Source: Amycolatopsis sp. 2-15
GTDB lineage: Bacteria > Actinomycetota > Actinomycetes > Mycobacteriales > Pseudonocardiaceae
DNA length: 64,000 nt
Direction of reading: 5' to 3'
Assembly (NCBI RefSeq): GCF_030285625.1
Contig: NZ_CP127294.1
Location: forward strand, 7,720,001-7,784,000
Each line of letters opens with the position of its first letter. Position 1 is the stretch's first letter. The position numbers and the translations under genes are program-made. The notes beneath the pieces are model-generated. The model was not told the origin of the DNA, ran no database searches, and worked only from the letters and a program-made list of their open reading frames with translations. Below are positions 7,955 to 16,354 of this stretch, piece after piece.

Positions 7955-8440
7955 TCAGCCGGCCGGGCGCGGTAAGAGCACCTCCGCGCTGCCGCGGTCG
8001 ATCGCGGCAGCCTCGCCGTCGGCAAAGCGCGGGTACTGCTCCAGGTACCGGTTGCAGTAGGCGCCGGCCCGTTCAGGAGCGAAGGGCCAGTCGCAGCCGT
8101 AGTGGCCGAGAGAGCCGTGTCGAAGTAGAAGCGTTTGAGCTCGCAGATCACGTCGTCGGCTTCGCGTGTCGTGTCCACGACGGTCGACGTCAGCCCGGAG
8201 AATCGGTAGGCGGCATACGGCAGGAACCCGCCGCCGTGCGAGAGGCGGCATCGGCGACTGCGCCGGGTGGACGAACACGACGGCTCGCCGCCGGTCCAGT
8301 TCTTCCCTCAGCGGCGCGAAATCGGCGTCGCCGAAGTAGCGACCCTCCACTTGGACATCAGAACGACCCCGTCGGCCCGCAGGGTGTCACCGAAATGCGT
8401 GCCGGGCGCCGTGACGGACAGGACGCTGGTATGGATCGAA
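7955..8440 (-). pseudogene. Decayed amidohydrolase (ACMSD/uracil-hydrolase-like) remnant
   Basis: Pieces of an amidohydrolase are spread over different minus-strand frames. From 5' to 3' they are VLSVTAPGTHFGD (about 8440-8390), GRYFGDADFAPLREELDRR with VFVHPAQ (to about 8250), DTTREADDVICELKRFYFD (about 8175-8110), and HYGCDWPFAPERAGAYCNRY ending at the stop at 7955. Their order matches amidohydrolase-2 family proteins, whose C-terminal block has the metal-site Asp in a G-x-D-W/Y-P motif. At least two frame changes and missing segments make it nonfunctional. Confidence 0.6.
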
Positions 8441-8587
8441 GCGCCTTCTGGCCCTGCGCACCAAGCTACGCGCCCGGCAGTTCGAGGCGCTGTCGCGGTA
8501 TTCGGCACGGGAGCGGCGCGAACTGACCGCGCGCTGCAGGGACTGGCCGACGTCATCGGCGGGAGCCTGGCCGGCCCGGCGCGCTGA
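8434..8587 (+). pseudogene. Remnant of a MarR-family regulator, C-terminal part
   Basis: The plus strand encodes LLALRTKLRARQFEALSRYS and SARERRELTAR, then after a frame change ALQGLADVIGGSLAGPAR and a stop at 8587. Joined, these give the wing-to-C-terminal helix of a MarR regulator (the E-R-x-x-L-T-x-x-L-x-x-L pattern). The recognition helix is gone. It lies head-to-head with the amidohydrolase remnant, so regulator and target appear to have decayed together. Confidence 0.5.
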
Positions 8588-8627
8588 GCCGATTGGGCGA
8601 AGACCACGAAGTGGGTTGGATGGGCGC

Positions 8628-9332
8628 ATGGCTACCGACGTCACCAACGACTACGACAGTTTCGCCGAGGCTTACGCAGCCGAGAACGAGACCAGCCTCA
8701 TCAACGCCTACTACGCGCGGCCCGCGATCCTGGACCTGGCCGCGGATGTGACCGGCCGGCGGATCCTCGACGCGGGCTGCGGAGCCGGCCCCGTGTCCGC
8801 CGCGCTGCGCGACCGCGGCGCCGAGGTGCGGGGCTTCGACGCCAGCGTCAAGATGATCGAGCTCGCGCGGCAACGGCTCGGCGCCGACGCGGACCTGCGC
8901 GTCGCGGATCTGAGCAAGCCGCTGCCGTATCCCGACGCGGAGTTCGACGACGTCATCGCAGCCCTGGTGCTGCACTACCTCGAGGACTGGTCCACTCCCC
9001 TGGCCGAGCTGCGGCGCGTGCTGAAGCCCGGCGGCCGCCTGATCGTGGCCGTCAACCACCCGATCATCTTCGAACTGGTCCACCCCGAGTCGAGCTACTT
9101 CGCGATCACCCGGTGGTCGGAGGAGTACGACTTCGCCGGCCAGAAGGCCACGCTCACGTACTGGCACCGGCCCCTGCACGCGATGACCGACGCCTTCACC
9201 GCGGCCGGCTTCCGGACGGCCGTGATCAGCGAGCCGTACCCGGCGCCGGGCGCGCGCGAGCGGTTCCCCGAGGAGTTCGGGGACAAGCACGCGTTCCTGT
9301 GTTTCCTGTTCTTCGTCCTCGAGGCCGTCTGA
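8628..9332 (+). CDS. Class I SAM-dependent methyltransferase
   Basis: A 234-residue methyltransferase of the UbiE/Methyltransf_11 type. SAM-binding motif I is ILDAGCGAGPVSAAL at about residues 46-60, with an acidic end of beta-2 in VRGFDAS, motif II around AEFDDVIAALVLHYL, and motif III in LKPGGRLIVAV. The C-terminal part (YWHRPLHAMTDAFTAAGF) is the substrate cap seen in small-molecule methyltransferases of unknown target. The frame begins slightly earlier, but ATG at 8628 gives a compact start (MATDVTND). Convergent with the ATPase at 9334. Confidence 0.85.
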   Translation: MATDVTNDYDSFAEAYAAENETSLINAYYARPAILDLAADVTGRRILDAGCGAGPVSAALRDRGAEVRGFDASVKMIELARQRLGADADLRVADLSKPLPYPDAEFDDVIAALVLHYLEDWSTPLAELRRVLKPGGRLIVAVNHPIIFELVHPESSYFAITRWSEEYDFAGQKATLTYWHRPLHAMTDAFTAAGFRTAVISEPYPAPGARERFPEEFGDKHAFLCFLFFVLEAV

Positions 9333-9333
9333 C

Positions 9334-10077
9334 TCACGGGCCGGATTCCTTGTACTCGGCGAGGACCTCGTCGAGTGAGCCGTGCGCGCGGATACGGCCC
9401 TCGTCCAGCCACAGCGCCGTGGTGCACAGCTCGCGCAGCAGGTCGTCGGCGTGGGAGGCGAAGACCAGCGCACCGGAACGGCGGGCGAGGTCGACGAGGC
9501 GGCCGCGGGCTTTGGCCAGGAACGCCGCGTCGATCGCGCCGAGGCCCTCGTCGAGGATGAGGATCTCGGGGTCGATGGTGGTCACCACGCCGAGCGCGAG
9601 CCGGACCCGCATGCCGGCGGAGTAGGTGCGCAGCGGCAGGTGGAGGTAGTCGCCGAGCTCGGTGAACTCCGCGATGTCGTCGAGCCGGCGCTCCATCTGC
9701 CGGCGGCTCATGCCGAGGAACAGGCCGCGGATCAGGATGTTCTCGCGGCCGGAGACCTCGGGATCCAGGCCCACCCCGAGGTCGAACACCGGCGCGATCC
9801 GTCCGATGACGCGCGTGCTGCCGCGCGTCGGCTCGTAGATGCCCGACAGCAACCGCAGGAGCGTCGACTTGCCGGCGCCGTTGTGCCCCACCAGGCCGAC
9901 GCGGTCGCCGTCGCGCAGGGACAGCGTGATGTCGCGCAGCGCCTCGATGACCGGGACCATCGCGGCGGTGCCGATCTTGCCGCCGACCTTGCCGAGCACC
10001 TGCTTCTTCAGCGAGCGCGCCTTGGCGTCGAAGATCGGGAAGTCGACGGAGGCGCCCGCCACCTCGATGCTCACCAT
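9334..10077 (-). CDS. ABC transporter ATPase, Wzt/polysaccharide-export type
   Basis: A 247-residue ATPase of the polysaccharide/teichoic-acid export subfamily. It has Walker A GHNGAGKST at 64-72, signature YSAGMRVRLAL near 155, and Walker B ILILDEG near 175. The N-terminal block SLKKQVLGKVGGK before beta-1 and the MSRRQMERRLDDIAEF stretch are typical of Wzt/RfbE/TagH-like ATPases. The partner permease and sugar-synthesis genes are not adjacent, so it is an orphan here and must pair with a distant permease. The start has GAGGAG eight bases upstream and lies back-to-back with the TetR gene. Confidence 0.85.
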   Translation of the reverse strand: MVSIEVAGASVDFPIFDAKARSLKKQVLGKVGGKIGTAAMVPVIEALRDITLSLRDGDRVGLVGHNGAGKSTLLRLLSGIYEPTRGSTRVIGRIAPVFDLGVGLDPEVSGRENILIRGLFLGMSRRQMERRLDDIAEFTELGDYLHLPLRTYSAGMRVRLALGVVTTIDPEILILDEGLGAIDAAFLAKARGRLVDLARRSGALVFASHADDLLRELCTTALWLDEGRIRAHGSLDEVLAEYKESGP

Positions 10078-10105
10078 GCCGCCGCTCCTCCTCGTCTCGT
10101 ATGCG

Positions 10106-10127
10106 AATGGAAGTTATCATTCTCATT
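10106..10127. promoter_or_regulatory. Candidate operator in the ATPase/TetR divergent region
   Basis: A quasi-palindrome with outer arms AATG and CATT around an A+T-rich core (GGAAGTTATCATTCT). TATCAT at 10115-10120 could be a -10 element for the plus-strand TetR gene. The motif also resembles Fur/Zur-type boxes loosely, so the binder is uncertain; the adjacent TetR protein is the simplest candidate. Confidence 0.4.
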
Positions 10128-10172
10128 TGGGCGCCGGCCGGGCGCCCCGAGGCGCGAGGTAACGTGCGGCCG

Positions 10173-10823
10173 GTGAGTCAGCGATCCGTCGAGCAGGGCT
10201 TCCGCCCGCCCCAGCAAGCGCGCAGCCGGGAGTCCCTGCAGAAGGTGCTGGCCGCGGCCGAGCGGGTGCTCGCCGACGGGGGCATCGAGGAGTTCACCGT
10301 CGGCGCGGTCGCCGACCAGGCGGGACTGTCGGTGGGGGCCATCTACCGCCGGTTCTCGGGCAAAGACCAGCTGCTGTACGCGGTGAAAGACGACCTGCTC
10401 GGCCGGCTGGAGACCACCGTCGGCGACGCGCTTCGCTCGCCGGTGCCCGGGCTTCACGGGACCGTCGCCGCGTTCACCGAAGCCCTGGCGCAGACGTTCA
10501 CCCGCCACGGGCGCGTCTTCCCCGAGCTGCTCGACGCCCAGCGCACCGAGGGCCGCGACCGCGGCCTCCAGGCGATGGCCACGATCCAGCGGACGTTCGT
10601 CGACGCCGCCGAACCCTGCCTCGCCGAGATCCGCCGCCCGGACCGCGCGCTCGCCCTCCGGATGGCGGCGCGGACGATCATCGGCTCGTGCGTGCATCGC
10701 GCCGCCTCCGGCCGGTTCTGGCCGGATGACTTGACCTGGAGCACGTGGGCCACCGAGACGGGCGAGATGGCGCTGGCGTATCTGACGTCGCCGGGAAATC
10801 CGGAGCCCGGCCGCGGTGACTGA
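10173..10823 (+). CDS. TetR/AcrR-family regulator
   Basis: A 216-residue TetR protein with the HTH in the first 65 residues (FTVGAVADQAGLSVGAIYRRF, the last four residues being the typical recognition-helix end). Possible starts are the GTG at 10173 and a GTG at 10164; the latter has GAGG at better spacing, so the start is uncertain by three codons. The stop at 10821-10823 lies inside the start region of the next gene (eight-base overlap), so the two are co-transcribed and probably translationally coupled. That links this repressor to the unusual nucleic-acid-modification-like gene downstream rather than only to the ATPase. Confidence 0.85.
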   Translation: MSQRSVEQGFRPPQQARSRESLQKVLAAAERVLADGGIEEFTVGAVADQAGLSVGAIYRRFSGKDQLLYAVKDDLLGRLETTVGDALRSPVPGLHGTVAAFTEALAQTFTRHGRVFPELLDAQRTEGRDRGLQAMATIQRTFVDAAEPCLAEIRRPDRALALRMAARTIIGSCVHRAASGRFWPDDLTWSTWATETGEMALAYLTSPGNPEPGRGD

Positions 10824-11832
10824 GTCCATTCCGGACATCACCGTCGCGGGCCGGCGGCTGCGGCCCGGCCCGGTTTTCGACACGTACTGGCGGTTCGCCG
10901 CCGCCCGCCAGGAGGCCTACTTCGCGCGGCTGCGCGACGACGGGACCGCGACGAGCGATCCGATCCTCGCCCGGCACCGGTTCACGAACTGCTACCGCGC
11001 CGCGGACCGGGTGAGCCAGTTCGCCATCCACGACGTGGCCTACGGCGGCCCGCAAGAGCCTCGTGACGTGGTCTTCCGCATGATGCTGTTCAAGTTCTTC
11101 AACAAGATCGACACGTGGCGCCTGCTGGAGGCCGAGCTCGGCCCGGTCACCTGGGCGTCGTGGCACCCGGCGGCGGCGCGCGCGGTCCTCGACGCGGCCT
11201 GGCGCTCCCGGCGCACGCTCTACTCCCCCGCCTACGTCATCCCGCCACCCCGGCTGGGCGGCACCCGCAAGCACCACGACCATCTGCTGCTGGCCGAAAC
11301 GATGATCCACGACGGCCTGGCCGAGAAGCTCCAGGACGCCCGCGGCCTGGCGCAGGTCTTCGAACTGCTGCGCGTCTATCCGGGCCTCGGGGACTTCCTG
11401 GCCTTCCAGTTCTCGATCGACCTCAACTACACGTCTGTGCTGGACTTTTCGGAGAACGACTTCGTCGTCGCCGGCCCGGGCGCGCGGGACGGCGCCCGCA
11501 AGTGCTTCGGGCCCGCCGCCAGCGGCATCGAGGACGCGGTGATCGCGTACCTGACCGACACGCAAGAAGCCCACTTCGCCCGGCTCGGCCTGCGCTTCGC
11601 CTCCCTGGGCGGACGCCGCCTGCACCTCGTCGACTGCCAGAACCTGTTCTGCGAAGTCGACAAATATGCCCGCGTCGCGCACCCGGCTGTCCCCGGCATC
11701 TCCGGGCGGACCCGGATCAAGCAGCAGTACCACCGCAGCGACGAACCGATGCCGGCTCCGTGGTTTCCCCCGAAGTGGGGCATCACCGAGGCCGTGCGGG
11801 CGCAAGCCGCGGCTGTGGTCGTGCCGCGATAG
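10816..11832 (+). CDS. Putative 5-hmU DNA kinase-like / thymine hypermodification protein
   Basis: A 338-residue soluble protein. The N-terminal block YWRFAAARQEAYFARL, DPILARHRFTNCYRAADRVS and the central KHHDHLLLAETMIHDGL / FLAFQFSIDLNY blocks resemble the helical domain family of 5-hydroxymethyluracil DNA kinases (alpha-glutamyl/putrescinyl-thymine pyrophosphorylases), known from phages with hypermodified thymine and scattered in bacteria. It has a helical base-excision-glycosylase-like pattern, and DFSENDFVVAGPGARDGARK may hold the DNA/nucleotide contact region. The GTG start overlaps the TetR stop by eight bases. No companion hydroxymethylase, aminotransferase or phage genes are near. 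Family assignment is from memory of motifs and not verified. Confidence 0.6.
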   Translation: MTESIPDITVAGRRLRPGPVFDTYWRFAAARQEAYFARLRDDGTATSDPILARHRFTNCYRAADRVSQFAIHDVAYGGPQEPRDVVFRMMLFKFFNKIDTWRLLEAELGPVTWASWHPAAARAVLDAAWRSRRTLYSPAYVIPPPRLGGTRKHHDHLLLAETMIHDGLAEKLQDARGLAQVFELLRVYPGLGDFLAFQFSIDLNYTSVLDFSENDFVVAGPGARDGARKCFGPAASGIEDAVIAYLTDTQEAHFARLGLRFASLGGRRLHLVDCQNLFCEVDKYARVAHPAVPGISGRTRIKQQYHRSDEPMPAPWFPPKWGITEAVRAQAAAVVVPR

Positions 11833-11842
11833 GTTGCCCGTC

Positions 11843-12376
11843 ATGACCGCCTGGCCACCGGCTCCGATCAGAACGGAGCGACTGGTGCTCCGCCCGTCCG
11901 AGGCCCGCGACCGTGCCGCGGTCATCGAGTTGTTCGCCTCGCCCGAGGTCGGGACTTACCTCGGTGGCCCGCGATCGCGGGACGAGCTCGAGCGCACCGC
12001 TCCCGAGGTGCCCGGGCGGCGCTTCGGTTTCTTCGTGGTCGAGCTCGACGCGGCGATGATCGGCATGATCACGCTCGACCGGCGCGACGCGGCGCGTCCG
12101 GGTCGGCTCCGCCCGGGCGCCGAGACGACCGAGATCGGCTACCTGTTCCTGCCGCGGACGTGGGGATTCGGGTACGCCGCCGAGGCGTGCGCGGCGGTGC
12201 TCGGCTGGTTCGCCGCAGCGTCGCCCGGTGAGCCGGTGGCACTCTGCACCCAGACCGCCAACGAGCGCTCGATGCGGCTCGCGGCGAAGCTGGGGTTCAC
12301 CGAGGTGGCGAAGTTCGAGGAGTTCGGCGCCGAGCAGTGGTTCGGTGTGTGGCATTCGACCGCCGAGTCCGGTTGA
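11843..12376 (+). CDS. GNAT-family N-acetyltransferase (RimJ/RimL type)
   Basis: A 177-residue acetyltransferase of the RimJ/RimL-like branch. It starts with RTERLVLRPSEARD, the usual first strand of this group. The acetyl-CoA motif A appears as EIGYLFLPRTWGFGYAAEA (R/Q-x-x-G-x-G/A pattern), and the C-terminal ANERSMRLAAKLGF is the classical motif B. The substrate is unknown. The ATG at 11843 lies 11 bp after the previous stop, so it could share a transcript with the TetR pair. A short hairpin follows. Confidence 0.85.
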   Translation: MTAWPPAPIRTERLVLRPSEARDRAAVIELFASPEVGTYLGGPRSRDELERTAPEVPGRRFGFFVVELDAAMIGMITLDRRDAARPGRLRPGAETTEIGYLFLPRTWGFGYAAEACAAVLGWFAAASPGEPVALCTQTANERSMRLAAKLGFTEVAKFEEFGAEQWFGVWHSTAESG

Positions 12377-12400
12377 GCCCCGTGTCAAGGGACAGTCCTT

Positions 12401-12423
12401 ACCCGAAAGCCTCCGATTCGGGT
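12401..12423 (+). terminator. Small hairpin after the GNAT gene
   Basis: ACCCGAA pairs with TTCGGGT around a nine-base loop, 25 bp after the GNAT stop. There is no T-tract; weak terminator candidate. Confidence 0.35.
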
Positions 12424-12515
12424 CGTGGTCGCGGCGTAACGTGATCATGGCCGGGGGCCGCCCGCGGCCACTGTGGACAGACGGCGTCGATTGCCGACAA
12501 GGGGAGCTCTCAGCC

Positions 12516-13349
12516 ATGAAGCGCACAGACCCGCACCATCCCGAGAATCCGGGCACCACGAGATCCCCGGCGCGGCTGACCCGGCGGTCCTTCGCGGGCG
12601 TCGCGGCGCTGGGTGCCACCGGGCTCGCGCTCGCCGTGCCGGGTTCGGCGAGCGCGGCCACGCGGCCCGCGCCGCGGCGGTCCGTCGTGCTCGTGCACGG
12701 CGCGTATGCCGACGGGTCGTGCTGGGCCGAGGTGATCCCGCGTCTGCAAGCCGCCGGGATCACGGTCACGTCGGTGCAGAACCCGTTGACCTCGCTCGAC
12801 GACGACGTGGCCGCGACGCGGCGTGAGCTCGACCTGCAGAGCGGGCGGGCCGTCCTGGTGGGCCACTCCTACGGCGGGTCGGTGATCAGCCAGGCCGGTG
12901 ACCACCCGGCCGTCGACTCGCTCGTCTACCTGTCCGCGCGGGCGCCGATGGCCGGCGAGGACTACCCCGCGCTCACCGCGCGTTTCCCGGCCGCACCGGC
13001 CAGCGCGGGTCTCGTGTACCAGAACGGTTTCGGCCACCTGACCGAAGCCGCGTTCCTCAACGACTTCGCCAACGGCGTCCCCACTGCCAAGGCGCGGGTC
13101 CTCTACGCTGCCCAGGGCCGCGTGGCGCAAGATCTGTTCGCGACCAAAACCACCGCCGCCGCCTGGGAAACCAAGCCGAGCAGCTACGTGATCACCACGG
13201 CCGACCGCACGACGTCACCCGAGCTCCAGCGCTTCGTGGCCGCCCGGATGAAGGCGCGCACGACGGTGATCAAGTCGGGCCACCTGTCCTTCATCACGCA
13301 TCCCGACGTCGTCACCCGCGTCATCCTCGAGGCGGTGCACCGGGGCTGA
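12516..13349 (+). CDS. Tat-exported alpha/beta hydrolase
   Basis: A 277-residue secreted alpha/beta hydrolase. The twin-arginine signal is LTRRSFAGVAALGATG (RR at 23-24) with cleavage after ASA near residue 48. The mature part has VVLVHGAYADGS (oxyanion region), nucleophile Ser118 in GHSYGG, and a C-terminal His in KSGHLSF. This is the EstC/salicylate-esterase-like group that is abundant in actinomycetes; the substrate is unknown. ATG at 12516 follows AGGGGAG. A cytosolic relative, frameshifted, is encoded on the other strand at 13670-14363. Confidence 0.88.
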   Translation: MKRTDPHHPENPGTTRSPARLTRRSFAGVAALGATGLALAVPGSASAATRPAPRRSVVLVHGAYADGSCWAEVIPRLQAAGITVTSVQNPLTSLDDDVAATRRELDLQSGRAVLVGHSYGGSVISQAGDHPAVDSLVYLSARAPMAGEDYPALTARFPAAPASAGLVYQNGFGHLTEAAFLNDFANGVPTAKARVLYAAQGRVAQDLFATKTTAAAWETKPSSYVITTADRTTSPELQRFVAARMKARTTVIKSGHLSFITHPDVVTRVILEAVHRG

Positions 13350-13351
13350 AC

Positions 13352-13628
13352 CTACGAGCGTTCGGCGGCCCTCCGCGAGTCGGCGGCGGTCAGCAGCGAG
13401 GCGCCGAGAAGCACCCCGTCCTTCAGGAGGGCTTCGCCGAGCACCGACAGCTGGGACATCCGGTGCCCCTCGCGCCACGCTTCCGGGGTGGTGACGAGGA
13501 AGCTGAGCGTGCCGACCATCATCGCCGCGGCCCCGAGGCTGCCGACGGCGGAAGCCCGGGGCGCGAGCGGCTTCGCCACGATCAGACAGCCCGACCCGCA
13601 CGAAGCACGTCGTCAGCCCGTAGCGCAT
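13352..13628 (-). pseudogene. DUF417 (YkgB-like) membrane protein, internally deleted
   Basis: The N-terminal MRYGLTTCFVRVGL is in one frame (from ATG 13628). About one codon block later the other frame gives LIVAKPLAPRASAVGSLG, TLSFLVTTPEAW and LLKDGVLLGASLLT to the stop at 13352. These are the first and last parts of a DUF417/YkgB inner-membrane protein; the central two membrane segments are missing and the junction is out of frame. It begins 41 bp downstream of the frameshifted hydrolase and was probably in its operon. Confidence 0.55.
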
Positions 13629-13669
13629 CACCGGCAGCGCGGTGGCGGCCAGGACGCCCGGGACACTCG

Positions 13670-14363
13670 TCACCGCACGGCCTCGACCGCGCTCGCGATG
13701 AGCCGCAGCACGTCGTCGGGGTGGGAGACCATCGCGACGTGGTTCGTCGCGACCTCGACGGTCGCGGCCTTCATGCGAGCGGCGAACTGGCGCTGGGCCT
13801 CGGACGGGATCGCCTGGTCGCCGTCGGCCACCAGGAACCACGCCGGGTGCGACTTCCACGCCGGGACGCCCATCACCTCGTCCAGGGCCGACCAGGCCAG
13901 CGGCTGCTGCACGGCGTGCATGACCCGCGCCTTGACCGGGTCCACGTCGGCCGCGAAGTGGTTCACGAAGTCGTCCTCGGGCAGCCACGCGAAGCCCTGC
14001 TTGTCGATGTCAAGGTGCGTCAGCGCCGGCGGCAGTGGCCCTTGCTCCAGCAGCCTGCCGATCGTCTCGCCCTCGTCAAGGCCGAACGCCGCCACGTAGA
14101 CCAGGCCGACGACGTTCGGCGCGTCCGTCCCCCAGTGCGGTGACGATCTGCCCGCCGTACGAGTGCCCGGCGACGACCGTCGGGCCGTCCTGGCGGGCCG
14201 GCACCTGGCGCAGCCGGGCGACGTCGCCGGCCAGCGACGCCTCCGCGAACTGGGGTGCGGTGACCCGGTAGCCGTCGGCCTGCAGGCGCTCGATCACCTC
14301 GCTCCAGCTGGAACCGTCGGCCCACGCGCCGTGGACGAGGACGATGTTCGGTCGGCGAGCCAT
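13670..14363 (-). pseudogene. Alpha/beta hydrolase with single-base frameshift
   Basis: An EstC-like alpha/beta hydrolase of about 230 residues split by one extra base. The first part runs from ATG 14363 (GGAGGAA ribosome-binding site) through IVLVHGAWADGSSW and AGHSYGGQIVTALG. The second frame resumes VAAFGLDEGETIGRLLEQG and continues through FLVADGDQAIPSEAQ and the catalytic-His segment VATNHVAMVSHPDDV. Removing one C from the C5 run at 14129-14133 restores a continuous protein with TDAPNVVGLVYVAAFG at the join. Either a genuine frameshift or a homopolymer sequencing error. Confidence 0.8.
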
Positions 14364-14388
14364 GACGGTTCCTCCCCGGGCAGTGGTT

Positions 14389-15969
14389 TCAAGACCCCTT
14401 GGAGGCCGGCGCCGCGGGCGGCGTCGCCTCATCACCCCCGGCGAGTGAACCCTCGCGCGGGCCGAGCCACGCCGCCAGCACGTGGGCCACGACCACCGCG
14501 ACGATCACCAGCGGCATCACGGCCAGCCCGTCGGACGAGAGCAGCAACGTGGCGAGCAGGACGGACGTCAGCGGCAGGCGCAGCATGACGACGCACATCG
14601 CGCCGATCCCCATCGCCACCCCGGCGACGAGCGGCAGGCCCGGCAGGTGCGACAGCGCGATGCCACCCGCGGCGCCGAGGAACATCGACGGGAAGATCGG
14701 GCCGCCGCGGAACGCCGACAGCGTCACGCCGTACGCGAGTCCCTTGCAGGCCAGGAGGAGCAGCAGCGTCGAGACCGAGTACGCCGCGCTGTTCTCCAGG
14801 AGCTTCGGTAGCGCCGTCTCGCCGGAGAACAGGACGTCCGACAGGCTTCCACCCGCGCCGGTGTAGGCGATCGCGAGCCCGGCGACCACGAGGCCCGCCG
14901 CGGGAGTCAGCAGCAGGACGTGGTTTTCGACGCGCGAGTGCAGCAGCAGCGCCAGCCGCCGGATCCCCGTACCCAGCACCGCCGCAGCCGCGCCGATGGC
15001 GAGCGCCCAGCCGAACTGCGCGAGGTCGGGGTGGGTGAACGGCGGTAGCTCGGGCAACGCCAGCGAGGCCGCGCCCAGGCCCGTCAGCGAGTCGAGGCCG
15101 ATGAAGAGCAACGTGCCGATGCCGGCGGCCAGCAGCCCCGGCAGCAGCACCAGCCCCATGGTCGCGCCGGCCAGCCCGGACGCCTCCATCAGCAGGAACG
15201 CCCCCAGGATCGGCGACCCGAGCAGCGCGCTGATGGCCGCGAAGCTCCCCGTCGCCGCCACTACGGCACCGACCTGCTTCGGCGCGTGCGGCTGCGCGAG
15301 CCGGATCGCGCACACCCCGAGTCCGGCACCGAGTGCGATCAGCGGCGCCTCGGGCCCGAGCACCGCCCCCAGCCCGAGCGTCGCCAACGCGGCCAGCAGC
15401 ACGCCCGGCAGCTGCCGCGGCGTCGGCTCGTGGCCCGGTGAGAACCCGTAGACAGGCGGATGGCCGCCCCCACCGGGCAGATACCGCACCGCCACCGCGA
15501 CCAGCAGCCCGCACAGCACCAACAGCGGCACCGGCCACCACCACGGCGCCCCACCGAACCCGAGCGCGCGCGGCAGATCGGTGTACACCCAGCCCTGGAG
15601 CGCGCCGACCAGCTGGAGGAAGAAGTACGCCGCCGCGGAGATGGGCACCCCGATGATCGCGGCGAGCAGCAGCAGGCGCACGTAGGCGGGTGAGCGGAGC
15701 CGTGCTGCGGGGTCGGGCTGGTCTGGCTGGGTCGACTGGGCCGACTGGCCCGGGTTCGACTGGTCCGGCTGGTCCGGCTGGTCCGGCTGGTCCGGCTGGT
15801 CCGGCTGGTCCGGCTGGTCCGGCTGGTCCGGCTGGTCCGGCTGGGCCGGCTGGTCCGGCTGGTCCGGCTGGTCCGGCTGGGCCGGCTGGGCCGGCTGGTC
15901 CGGCTGGTCCGGCTGGGCCGGCCCGTCCGAGGTGCCGCCGGCCGGCGCGGGCGAAGCCGTGTCCGCCAT
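14389..15969 (-). CDS. ClC-family chloride channel/transporter with (PDQ)n N-terminus
   Basis: A 526-residue voltage-gated-chloride-channel-family protein. After an 85-residue Pro/Asp/Gln-rich N-terminus come about ten to eleven membrane helices. The ClC filter motifs are recognisable: a GxEAP-type block in [32 protein letters not shown], and [17 protein letters not shown]. Whether it is a channel or H+/Cl- exchanger is not clear. The ATG at 15969 follows GGAGGAGG. The cytoplasmic N-terminus is encoded by 18 tandem 9-bp units. No CBS domains follow the membrane part. Confidence 0.85.
   Translation of the reverse strand: MADTASPAPAGGTSDGPAQPDQPDQPAQPAQPDQPDQPDQPAQPDQPDQPDQPDQPDQPDQPDQPDQPDQSNPGQSAQSTQPDQPDPAARLRSPAYVRLLLLAAIIGVPISAAAYFFLQLVGALQGWVYTDLPRALGFGGAPWWWPVPLLVLCGLLVAVAVRYLPGGGGHPPVYGFSPGHEPTPRQLPGVLLAALATLGLGAVLGPEAPLIALGAGLGVCAIRLAQPHAPKQVGAVVAATGSFAAISALLGSPILGAFLLMEASGLAGATMGLVLLPGLLAAGIGTLLFIGLDSLTGLGAASLALPELPPFTHPDLAQFGWALAIGAAAAVLGTGIRRLALLLHSRVENHVLLLTPAAGLVVAGLAIAYTGAGGSLSDVLFSGETALPKLLENSAAYSVSTLLLLLACKGLAYGVTLSAFRGGPIFPSMFLGAAGGIALSHLPGLPLVAGVAMGIGAMCVVMLRLPLTSVLLATLLLSSDGLAVMPLVIVAVVVAHVLAAWLGPREGSLAGGDEATPPAAPASKGS
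15760..15921. repeat. 18 x 9-bp tandem repeat (CTGGTCCGG / CTGGGCCGG)
   Basis: Eighteen contiguous 9-bp units, 13 CTGGTCCGG and 5 CTGGGCCGG, encode PDQ and PAQ tripeptides on the minus strand. The first nine units are identical. Because the unit is a multiple of three, gain or loss of units would change the tail length without breaking the channel gene. Confidence 0.95.
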
Positions 15970-16354
15970 GCTCCGCCCACCTCCTCCGCCGGTCCTGCCG
16001 CGTCGGCGCGCCGCTCGAGCCGACGTAGGAGGACGAAGCCACGGTGCTCGCCACCGGGCCGCGAAGCATCGCCCGTCCCAGGTGAGCCGGATCGGTCTCG
16101 CCGCGGCGGACGGCCGCGAGGTTGAGGTGCGCGGCCGAGATGACCGGCCGGACCGCCGCCGAAACCCCTCGCCCGAGACCGCGGGTGCAAGGTGCCCACG
16201 CAGCGACACACATCGCGCGCGCCGAGCTGGCGGCGCCGGGTGTCCGCGGCCGACGAGGCCGAGCCGGCGAAAGCCACCCATCTCGGGTCCGAGCCGGCGC
16301 GGACAACGCCGGCCGTGCGATTGAGGCGCGTGACCGGCCGGACCGCCGCGAAAA
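15970..16354. other. Intergenic stretch with a 19-bp direct repeat
   Basis: No convincing gene in 385 bp. TGACCGGCCGGACCGCCGC occurs at 16141-16159 and again at 16331-16349, each preceded by a related TTGAGGYGCG stretch. Minus-strand translation of the first copy gives a short protein-like stretch ([17 protein letters not shown]), so a decayed gene is possible. Confidence 0.4.

Noticed and set aside
10106..10127. Possible Zur/Fur box
   Set aside because: Only partial match to the consensus, and no metal-uptake gene is adjacent; kept as a TetR operator candidate only.
15760..15921. Regular repeats considered as a CRISPR array
   Set aside because: The unit is 9 bp without spacers and lies in frame in the ClC gene.
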